Origin: an uncultured Clostridia bacterium
Lineage (GTDB): Bacteria > Bacillota > Clostridia > Oscillospirales > Oscillospiraceae
DNA length: 64,000 nucleotides
Assembly (NCBI GenBank): GCA_945876285.1
Contig: CAMCNO010000006.1
Span: 1-64,000, forward strand
Reading direction: 5' to 3'
Shown in pieces: positions 14,938 through 23,500 of this stretch. The notes beneath the pieces are model-generated. The model saw only the letters and a program-made list of their open reading frames with translations. It made no database searches and was not told the DNA's origin. The translations under genes and the position numbers were made by a program. Numbering within the stretch: the stretch's first letter is position 1; every line of letters begins with the position of its first letter.

Positions 14938-17900
14938 ATGGCAAAGATGAAAAAGAAAACGATGGACGGCAACGAAGCTGCCGCCTACGCAAGCTACGCA
15001 TTTACCGAAGTCGCAACGATCTATCCCATCACACCCTCCAGCCCCATGGCGGAACACGTGGACACCTGGGCCGCCAACGGACGCAAGAATATCTTCGGCC
15101 AGCCGGTGCGCCTGATGGAGATGCAGAGCGAGGCCGGCGCCTGCGGCGCCATGCACGGCTCCCTGGAGGCCGGCGCATTGACCACCAGCTACACCGCCTC
15201 CCAGGGCCTGATGCTGATGATCCCGCCCCTGTACCGTATCTCCGGCCAGCTGCTGCCGGGCGTGATCCATGTGGCGGCCCGGACCGTGGGCACCAGTGCC
15301 TTCTCCATTTTCGGAGACCACTCCGATGTGATGGCCTGCCGTCAGACAGGCTTCGCCCAGCTGGCATCTTCCTGTGTGCAGGAGTGCATGGACCTGGCCG
15401 CCGTGGCCCATCTCTCCGCCATCAAGGCCCGGGTGCCCTTCATGCATTTCTTCGACGGTTTCCGCACCAGCCATGAGATCCAGAAGATCGACGTGCTGGA
15501 CTACGGCGACCTGCGGGAAATGCTGGACATGGACGCGGTGGCCCGCTTCCGGGGGAACGCGCTGAACAGCGAGCATCCCCTGATGCGCTCCACGGTCATC
15601 AACCCGGACACGGCCTTCCAGCTGCGGGAGGCGGTGAACCCCTACTACGACGCGGTGCCCGGCATTGTGGAGGACTACATGGCCCGGATGAGCGCCCTGA
15701 CGGGCCGGGACTACAAGCTGTTCAACTACTACGGCGATCCTGAGGCCGAGGATGTTGTCATCGCCATGGGCAGTGTGTCCGGCTGCCTCCAGGAGGTCGT
15801 GAAGCACCTGAATGACCAGGGCCGGAAGGTAGGCTTCCTGCAGGTGCGGCTGTACCGTCCCTTCAGTGCGGAACATTTCCTGGCGGCTCTGCCGAGGAGC
15901 TGCAAGACGGTAACGGTGCTGGACCGTACCAAGGAGCCCGGCGCCAACGGCGAGCCGCTGTACGAGGACGTCTGCTCCGTGCTGCTCCACGGCGGCCGGC
16001 ACCTGACCGTGCTGGGCGGCCGCTACGGCCTGTCCAGCAAGGATACCACGCCCGCCCAGATGATCGCCGTGTACGACAACATGGCCGGGGAACAGAAGAA
16101 CCACTTCACCGTGGGTATCACCGACGATGTGACCTTCCATTCTCTGCCCATTGGCGAGAACGTGGTGACGGCAGATCCCCGTACCATCAGCTGCAAGTTC
16201 TGGGGCCTGGGCAGCGACGGCACCGTGGGCGCCAACAAGAACAGCATCAAGATCATCGGCGACAACACCGAGCAGTATGTGCAGGCCTATTTCGAGTATG
16301 ACACCAAGAAGTCCGGCGGCGTCACCAAGAGCCACCTGCGCTTCGGACATACGCCCATCCTGTCTACTTATTATGTGACCATGGCGGATTTCATTGCCTG
16401 CCACAACCAGAGCTACATGGCCAAGTACGACATCGTGACGGAGCTGAAGGAGGGCGGCACCTTCCTGCTGAACTGCGGCTGGTCGGACAGCGAGCTGGAG
16501 ACCCATCTGCCCAATAAGGTGAAGCGGCTGCTGGCTCAGCGCAAGGCCAAGTTCTACACCATTGACGCCACCCGCATCGCGGGAGGGATCGGCCTGGGCA
16601 ACCGCACCAACAGCGTGCTGCAGGCGGCTTTCTTCAAGCTCAGCGGCGTTCTGCCTGCTGACGAGGCCGTGACCTATATGAAGGAAGCCATCAAAAAGAC
16701 CTACGGCCGCAAGGGCGATAAGGTGGTTTCCATGAACTGCGCCGCTGTGGACGCAGGCATTACCGGCATCCACGAGGTCGCCATCCCCGACAACTGGGCC
16801 GGACTGACGGATGAGGTGGAGACCCAGGACACTACGCTACCTTACTACGTCCGTACCGTCATGAACGCCGTCAACGCCCAGAAGGGCGACAGCCTGCCGG
16901 TCAGCGTGTTCAAGGACGCGGCGGACGGCACGGTGCCCATGTCCACTTCCAAATACGAGAAGCGGGGCTTCGCTTCCCAGGTGGCCAGCTGGCTGCCGGA
17001 GAACTGCGTGGGCTGCAACATGTGCTCTCTGGTCTGCCCCCACGCCGCCATCCGTCCCTTCCTGCTGGATGAGGAAGAGGTGCGCAATGCTCCCGCGGGC
17101 TATGTGACCAAGGAAGGAAAGGGCAAGGGCTTTGAGGGCCTGCGCTACCGTCTGCAGGTAGACCCCCTGGACTGCACGGGCTGCGGCAGCTGCGCCGCCG
17201 CCTGTATCGCCAAGGAGAAGGCCATCGTGATGAAGCCGCTGGAGAGCCAGCTGCCGGAGCAGGCCAACTGGGATTACAGCATGTCTCTCCGGGCGAAGCC
17301 CAATCCCATGAGCAAGTTCACCGTCAAGGGCAGCCAGTACGAGCAGCCCTTGCTGGAATTCTCCGGCGCCTGCGCCGGCTGCGGCGAGACGCCCTACATG
17401 AAGCTGCTGACCCAGCTGTTCGGCGAGCGGATGGTGGTGGCAAACGCCACCGGCTGTACCCAGGCCTGGGGCTTCAGCGTGCCCAGCTATCCCTACACCA
17501 CCAAGCCCAACGGCCGTGGCCCGGCGCTGTCCAACTCCCTGTTTGAGAACAACGCCGAGTACTCTCTGGGCATGGTGCTGAGCATCCGGCAGCAGCGGCT
17601 GCGGCTGGCCCAGGAGGTGCAGGAGCTGCTGACCGAGACCCATGATGAGAAGCTGCGGACCGCGCTGCAGGCGTGGCTGGACGGCTTCGAGGATAAGGAA
17701 CACACCATCGAGCTGAGCGACGCCGTGATCGACGCGCTGAAGGCCTGTCCCGAGACCGGCGAGCGGATCGACAGGGTCCGTGCCGCCCAGGACCAGCTGG
17801 TGAAAAAGAGCATGTGGATGTACGGCGGCGATGGCTGGGCCTACGATATCGGCTACGGCGGCCTGGATCACGTTCTGGCCTCCGGTGAGGACGTGAATAT

Positions 17901-18522
17901 CCTGGTGGTGGATACGGAGGTCTATTCCAACACCGGCGGACAGTCCTCCAAGGCCACGCCTCTGGGCGCGGTGGCCCAGTTCGCGGCCTCCGGCAAGAAA
18001 ACCGCCAAGAAGGACCTGGGCATGCTGGCTACCCAGTATCAGAACGTGTATGTGGCGTCTGTCGCTCTGGGCGCGGACCCCGCGCAGTACATCAAGGCTT
18101 TGAAGGAAGCCGAGGCCCACGACGGCCCGTCCCTCATCGTGGCTTATGCGCCGTGTATCAACCACGGCATCGTCAAGGGCATGGCTTACGCCCAGGAGGA
18201 ATCCAAGCTGGCCGTCAAGAGCGGCTACTGGGTGCTTTACCGCTATGACCCGAAGCTGCGGCTGGAGGGCAAGAACCCCTTCATGCTGGACTTCAAGGAC
18301 CCGAAGTACGACCTGCGGGAGTTCCTCATGGGCGAGGTTCGGTTCAATTCGCTGCAGCGGACCTTCCCCGAAAAGGCGGAGGCGCTGCTGAGCGAGGCGC
18401 GGGCATATTGCCGCGACCGCTGGGCCCGCTATGCCCATCTGGCAAATCAGGATTACTCCAATATGCTGGATGTGCTGAAGGACTATCCGATCCTGCCCGC
18501 ACAGTCCGGTGAGGAAAAGTAA
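14938..18522 (+). CDS. nifJ: pyruvate:ferredoxin (flavodoxin) oxidoreductase
   Basis: Single-chain PFOR, 1194 residues, the usual length. It converts pyruvate and CoA to acetyl-CoA, CO2 and reduced ferredoxin, the central step of clostridial fermentation. Domain I carries TIYPITPSSPMAEH. Two ferredoxin-type 4Fe-4S motifs (CVGCNMCSLVCPHA near residue 690; CTGCGSCAAACIA near 746) precede the proximal cluster Cys pair (CAGCGE, ~813). The thiamine-diphosphate site reads GDGWAYDIG and DTEVYSNTGGQSSKATP (~987). The fourth proximal-cluster Cys is probably YAPCINHGI. I moved the start to 14938, where GAGGGG is 10 bases upstream. The gene is intact and shows strong high-expression codon bias, which creates long antisense shadow ORFs. 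Confidence 0.97.
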   Translation: MAKMKKKTMDGNEAAAYASYAFTEVATIYPITPSSPMAEHVDTWAANGRKNIFGQPVRLMEMQSEAGACGAMHGSLEAGALTTSYTASQGLMLMIPPLYRISGQLLPGVIHVAARTVGTSAFSIFGDHSDVMACRQTGFAQLASSCVQECMDLAAVAHLSAIKARVPFMHFFDGFRTSHEIQKIDVLDYGDLREMLDMDAVARFRGNALNSEHPLMRSTVINPDTAFQLREAVNPYYDAVPGIVEDYMARMSALTGRDYKLFNYYGDPEAEDVVIAMGSVSGCLQEVVKHLNDQGRKVGFLQVRLYRPFSAEHFLAALPRSCKTVTVLDRTKEPGANGEPLYEDVCSVLLHGGRHLTVLGGRYGLSSKDTTPAQMIAVYDNMAGEQKNHFTVGITDDVTFHSLPIGENVVTADPRTISCKFWGLGSDGTVGANKNSIKIIGDNTEQYVQAYFEYDTKKSGGVTKSHLRFGHTPILSTYYVTMADFIACHNQSYMAKYDIVTELKEGGTFLLNCGWSDSELETHLPNKVKRLLAQRKAKFYTIDATRIAGGIGLGNRTNSVLQAAFFKLSGVLPADEAVTYMKEAIKKTYGRKGDKVVSMNCAAVDAGITGIHEVAIPDNWAGLTDEVETQDTTLPYYVRTVMNAVNAQKGDSLPVSVFKDAADGTVPMSTSKYEKRGFASQVASWLPENCVGCNMCSLVCPHAAIRPFLLDEEEVRNAPAGYVTKEGKGKGFEGLRYRLQVDPLDCTGCGSCAAACIAKEKAIVMKPLESQLPEQANWDYSMSLRAKPNPMSKFTVKGSQYEQPLLEFSGACAGCGETPYMKLLTQLFGERMVVANATGCTQAWGFSVPSYPYTTKPNGRGPALSNSLFENNAEYSLGMVLSIRQQRLRLAQEVQELLTETHDEKLRTALQAWLDGFEDKEHTIELSDAVIDALKACPETGERIDRVRAAQDQLVKKSMWMYGGDGWAYDIGYGGLDHVLASGEDVNILVVDTEVYSNTGGQSSKATPLGAVAQFAASGKKTAKKDLGMLATQYQNVYVASVALGADPAQYIKALKEAEAHDGPSLIVAYAPCINHGIVKGMAYAQEESKLAVKSGYWVLYRYDPKLRLEGKNPFMLDFKDPKYDLREFLMGEVRFNSLQRTFPEKAEALLSEARAYCRDRWARYAHLANQDYSNMLDVLKDYPILPAQSGEEK

Positions 18523-18960
18523 CGGAAAGAGCAGCAGCTATCAAGGACAGTGCCCTCCGGAGCATAGGCGGGATATGTCCGCTCCGCTGACCGGAGGCCC
18601 GGCTGTACGCACTTTGAACGCCCTTGACTGAAATGGACGGGTGTGGAAACGAAAATTCGTGACGCTGAACGGGGCGGCCCAATAGGGCCGCCCCGTTGTG
18701 TGTGCCGGGCATAGCATAAACCTCACTGGTGATAGCCCAGTCACGGGCAGTTACCGCCAAGTGTAGGAACCACAAGCTGACACTGGAGTGGTGGAAGTAG
18801 TTGAAATTGACGTGTGCGGTACTTCAAAATGGTCATTCAGTGGGCGCTGTCTGTCGGCTCCAATAATCCTGATAATATCGTAAATTATGCATTTACAGTA
18901 GGTTCCGTATCTGATCAGACTTACACAACTGTACCAGTTTTTGACCCCGGCATCATAGCA
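18523..18960. other. intergenic stretch without a supported gene
   Basis: This 438-base stretch holds a 13-bp GC-rich hairpin (18668-18697) and a short hairpin near 18765 (CCAC...GTGG). The ORF track offers an open frame from 18814, but its protein has no family resemblance and reads through the antisense of a regulator fragment. Loss of coding here fits the decayed sequence that follows. Confidence 0.5.
18668..18697 (+). terminator. hairpin downstream of nifJ
   Basis: AACGGGGCGGCCC pairs perfectly with GGGCCGCCCCGTT around an AATA loop. The following GTGTGTG is not a T tract, so termination would be imperfect; it may instead protect the nifJ transcript. Confidence 0.5.
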
Positions 18961-19268
18961 TCAATCTTCCACGGTACGGAGGGGGGCGACGAAGTTTTCA
19001 ATCGCGCTCAGCAGTTTCGGATGACGGATCACAAAGTGGATCGCAGGGGCTTTATTCTTAGAGATGACCGCCCAATTGCCCTCATGAATGAATATCTGGA
19101 TATTTCGGAAAGTATGGGCGCTGCTGAGTTTGACAGTATAGTTGGGATGGGCGGCCGCATAGCCTTCTGTCTGCCTTTGGTGTTCCAGATAGTCCTCATA
19201 GGTACAGCGAACATCAGTCTCAAAGAAGATACCCGCCAGCGGCAGGAGCATGGGGTACTCCGCCACTG
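18961..19268 (-). pseudogene. C-terminal fragment of a helix-turn-helix type regulator
   Basis: About 100 codons read [20 protein letters not shown] and then YEDYLEHQRQTEGYAAAHPN through NWAVISKNKAPAIHFVIRHP to a normal stop at 18961. This resembles the C-terminal part of a common gut-Firmicutes DNA-binding protein (from memory, an XRE-like regulator). No start or DNA-binding domain remains: upstream the frame runs into the antisense of a histidine kinase. The join at about 19262-19268 is a rearrangement point. Confidence 0.5.
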
Positions 19269-20263
19269 TCAGTAAGATCCAGGGCACCGGTCTTGGTATG
19301 GCCATTTCCAAAAATATCATCGATATGATGGGCGGTACCATCGAGGTACACACCGAACAGGACAAGGGTACAGAATTTATCATCCGTCTGACCCTGCGCC
19401 TGCAGTCGGAGCATAGGAGCGTAGAAAAAATCAAGGAACTGGAGGGCCTGAAGGCCCTGGTGGTGGACGACGACTTCAACACCTGCGACAGCGTGACCAA
19501 AATGCTGGTGCAGGTGGGCATGCGCTCGGAATGGACGCTCTCCGGCAAAGAGGCCGTTCTCCGCGCCAGGCAGTCCGTGGAATTGGGCGATGCCTTCCAC
19601 GCCTACATCATCGACTGGTGCCTGCCGGATATGAACGGCATTGAAGTGACACGTCAGATCCGGGCGCTGGGAGACGACACACCCATCATCATCCTCACCG
19701 CCTACGACTGGACAGATATCGAGGAAGAGGCGAGAACTGCCGGCGTGACAGCGTTCTGCGCCAAGCCCGTGTTCATGTCTGATCTGCGTGAAACGCTGAT
19801 GACTGCCCTTGGACAGCTGGAAGCCAAGCGTGAGAGTATTCTCCCTTGTATCCAGGATACCGCCGACTTCAAGGGCAAGCGCCTGCTGCTGGCAGAGGAC
19901 AATGAGCTGAACCGGGAGATCGCCCTGGAGATCCTGGGCGAATACGGCTTCCAGATCGATACGGTGCAAAACGGCAAGGAAGCCGTGGAGAAAGTGATGG
20001 TTTCCGGGCCGGGCAAGTATGATTTGGTGCTGATGGACATTCAGATGCCGGTCATGGATGGCTACGAAGCTACCCGGGCGATCCGCGCATTGGAGGACCC
20101 TGCTCTGGCCGAAATCCCGATCCTGGCGATGACAGCGAACGCCTTCGAAGAAGACCGCAAGGCTGCTCTGGCGTGCGGCATGAACGGCTTCCTTTCCAAG
20201 CCCATCAACATTGAGGAAGTCATTCGGATGCTGCGGAGCGTGTTCGGGATTGTGCAAAAATAA
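19262..20263 (+). pseudogene. C-terminal part of a hybrid histidine kinase (two receivers)
   Basis: The frame opens inside the ATPase domain at the G2 box ([20 protein letters not shown]). It continues with a first receiver (phosphoacceptor Asp in [11 protein letters not shown], Lys in FCAKPV) and a second receiver ([33 protein letters not shown]). Sensor, phosphoacceptor His and the N box are missing. An ATG at 19250 exists, but AGGAG is only one base away, so translation is doubtful. The missing upstream part resembles the fragment at 38704-40623, which stops at the G1 box. It is followed by a good terminator. Either a truncated pseudogene or one half of a displaced gene. Confidence 0.8.
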
Positions 20264-20280
20264 GATTTTTCCAAAATGAT

Positions 20281-20329
20281 AAACAGCTATCACAGGTGAG
20301 GCACAAATCACCCGTGATAGCTGTTTTTT
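20281..20329 (+). terminator. intrinsic terminator after the kinase fragment
   Basis: AACAGCTATCAC pairs with GTGATAGCTGTT, extended by GGTGA/TCACC, followed by six T. It lies about 18 bases past the stop. Confidence 0.88.
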
Positions 20330-20406
20330 ATGCGGCATCCCTGGAAAAACGGAACGCTGATACCTGTCGGCGTGACCGGCGGTCAGGAGGCCTTCTCTTT
20401 ATTCCG

Positions 20407-20442
20407 TTTTTGTCGAAAAAATCCCCCTTTTTTCGACAAAAA
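20407..20442. repeat. 15-bp perfect inverted repeat (TTTTTGTCGAAAAAA)
   Basis: TTTTTGTCGAAAAAA and TTTTTTCGACAAAAA flank TCCCCC (the left-most T is shared with the preceding run). A third TGTCGAAAAA lies at 20481. The cluster sits in the leader of the large surface-protein gene and may be a regulator-binding array or a second terminator. Confidence 0.55.
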
Positions 20443-20500
20443 CCGATTGATTTTTACAAACAACGGGTATACAGTGGAATTGTCGAAAAAGGGAAAAAAC

Positions 20501-20548
20501 GGGACTGTCCGGGCAGTCCCATTCCCGAAGCCGAAAGCTTCGGGAATC
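20501..20548 (+). promoter_or_regulatory. two leader hairpins before the surface-protein gene
   Basis: GGGACTG/CAGTCCC and ATTCCCGAAG/CTTCGGGAAT form two adjacent hairpins ending 26 bases before the ribosome site AAGGAGG (20574-20580). They may stabilise the mRNA of an abundant surface protein. Confidence 0.5.
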
Positions 20549-20590
20549 AAGAATGTATCAATCAATATTTATTAAGGAGGATTGAAAGAC

Positions 20591-23500
20591 ATGAAGAAAA
20601 ACAAACTTTTGGCAGTGTTTTTGGCGTTGGCAATGACGCTGACGCTGTTGCCCACCGCGGCGCTAGCGGACACGACCGAAAACTGTTCGGTCGAAAACTG
20701 CGGCCATGTCGCGGCCATCACAAATGACGGAGTGACGACGCACTACGATACGCTGGCCGATGCGCTGAAGGATGCAGAGTCCGGCAATGTTATCGAGATT
20801 CTTGCCGGTATTTGGGGCGCTGCGAAGATTGGTGTGCTGGATGAGCCGGGAGTCTACACGAATGCGAATCTCGTTCGATACAAGTCTCTGACGATTCGGC
20901 CGGCTGAAGGCGCAGATGTAACATTTACCTCGAATGTTTCTCTTGGTTATGATGACAGCTCCACTGCAAACGCCACTATGACCGTGCAGAATCTCAAGTT
21001 CCAGAACGCAAGCTTGATGTTGAGTAACTATGTGCAGGCAACTGTTGAGGGCTGTCAATTTGTGGGCAGCGGCAGTGCCAACGGTGCGCTGATTATTTTG
21101 GATTCCTGCTGCACCAACCATAAGACCGGAGATACATATCCTAATTCTATGGTTACCATTAAGAACTGCGAGATTGACGGTACTATGTCCGGCGCCCCTG
21201 GTATCCGTATCCGCAACAGCGGCAATGTCACGTTGACCAACAACACGATCGAAAATGCAAACCACAACGGCATCCTCTTTGAGAGCAACAACAAAATTGA
21301 TGCCACGCCTTCCAAAACAATTACCGTGACAGGAAACACTATTACCGAGTGGAATGCCAACAACGCAGAAGGAGGCGGCCGTGCTATCCGTCTGGCAGCT
21401 GGCAATCTGGCTGAAGGTAGTAGCGTTACCATTACCGGCAATACCTTTACCAAGGAAACACTCGGCCGTGACACTCCGGACTTCGTGAAGATTACGGATG
21501 CGGGCAATGCAACAGTAAATCTTAATGATAATAAGTGGAACAACAAGCTGCTCACCGCCGTAAACGGCAAAGATACGATTTACACCGTAAACTCCGCAAC
21601 CCCGGCCATTAGCAGCGTTGTCTCCGATCAAGAGCCTGTTGCGAAGATCGGCACAGTCGGCTACGAAACCCTTGCCGAAGCCCTCGCCGCCGCCGAGAAC
21701 GGCCAGACTGTGACACTGCTGAAGAGTATTGCGGTGTCTGATGTAATTGCGATCAATAAAAATTTAACTTTGAATTTAAACGGAAATACCATAACCAACA
21801 ATGTAACTGGTGACTTCCCACTCCATGTTGATAGTGCTGTCACATTTGAGATTGATGGAAGCAAAGCAGGCAGCGCCATGGTAATTCCCGCCGAAAATGA
21901 AGAAGCGTATGGTTTCATAAAAATATCTGCGGCTGCAACTGTTACACTTAACAGTGGTTCCTACACCGGCAGCACCAATGGTGGTGCTTTCATTATTGCT
22001 GCTAACTCGGGAGGAAACACACTTGCTCCTGATGCAACCATAACCTTGAACGGTGTAACAGCGACTACCAACACCCGTGTATTTACTATGGACACGGGAG
22101 ACAAACTGATACTGAATGTTATCGGTGGAACTTTCACCGCCACGGGCAGAGTTACAAACAACGGTGAAATGTATTCCGTGTTCGGAATTGATTGTTACGA
22201 TTTGGAAACTCCGTTTACATTTACGAATGCAACAGTGACAACGGCGGGTGGTGCCTGTGTAGAAACTTCCGGCGGTACTGCTACCTATACTAACTGCTCA
22301 TTTAATGTTACGGAGGTTAGTGACCCCGCTTTTGTCGCATCTGCGGTTGCGGTAAGTTGGGTAGGAACGGCCAATATCAAGAGTGGCACTTATTCTTCTG
22401 CCGGCTATGGCGTATATGTTTATACTAGCGGCGGTACCATCACTGTTGAGGACGGAACAATCTCTGGTACAATGGCTGCAGTATGTTCTGGACTAGGTGG
22501 CTATAATGATGTTTACTCCAAAGTCATTATTCAAGGCGGTAGTTTTACCGGTGCACTCAAGACTTACGGCACAAACAATTATGGCCCCGCCACGATTTCT
22601 ATCACCGCCGGTACTTTCTCTGTTGACCCCGCCGCCAATGTGGCTAACGGCTATGCCTCTGCTCTGGTCAACAGCTCCTATGTTGTCGGTTCCGCTACCC
22701 ACAGCGTGACCTTTGATTCCAACGGTGGCTCCGCTGTGCCGGCGATTAATGATGTTGAACATGGTACGGCCGTTTCCACCCCCACTGCTCCCACCCGCAG
22801 CGGCTACACCTTCGGCGGCTGGTACACTGACAGCGGGCTGACCACCGCCTATAATTTCAGCACCGCTGTGACCGACAACGTCACCCTGTATGCCAAGTGG
22901 ACGCTCAACACCTACACCGTGACCTTCGACAGCAACGGCGGCTCCGCTGTGGCGGCGATTGAGAATGTCACGCATGGTACGGCCGTTTCCGCCCCCACTG
23001 CTCCCACCCGCTCCGGCTACACCTTTGCGGGTTGGAAGCTGAACAGCAGCAACTATGAGTTTAGCACGCCTGTTACTGGAGATATTACCCTGATTGCCCA
23101 GTGGACTGCGATTCCTTCCACTCCCAGCGACAGCGACTCCTCTGATGACGATAGAGATTTCACCACTCCCTCCCAGCCCACCACCTCCACGGAGACCAAG
23201 CCCGACGGCTCCACTACCACCACCGAGAGCAAGCCCGACGGCACCGTGACGGAGAGCAATACCTCCAAGCCCACCACCGATGCGGAGGGCAACACCTCTC
23301 AGACCACCACGGAAGTCTCCACCGGCAAGGACGGCGTGACCGAGAGCAAGACCGAGACCGTTACCAAGCCCGACGGCTCTGCTTCCTCCACCACGGAGAG
23401 CACCACCACCAAGCCCGACGGCACCACCACGGAGAGCAAGACGGAGACCTCCATCAACGCCGACGGCTCCACTGCATCCACCACTACGGAGACCACCACC

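Noticed and set aside
14875-16773. 632-residue minus-strand ORF
   Set aside because: It is the antisense shadow of nifJ. Its protein has no domain, is His/Gly/Val-rich as expected from reverse reading of GC-rich coding DNA, and has no ribosome site.
16837-18438. 533-residue minus-strand ORF
   Set aside because: Second antisense shadow of nifJ with the same biased composition and no family motifs.
18700-18830. possible group II intron or other structured RNA after nifJ
   Set aside because: A few short stems and a phrase that looked intron-like, but no domain V/VI, no reverse transcriptase and no clear ends.
18814-19275. 153-residue plus-strand ORF
   Set aside because: No ribosome site and no family; its second half is the antisense of a regulator fragment whose own frame reads as a known protein tail.
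19220-20338. 372-residue minus-strand ORF
   Set aside because: Antisense of the kinase receivers, which carry clear receiver-domain motifs on the plus strand.
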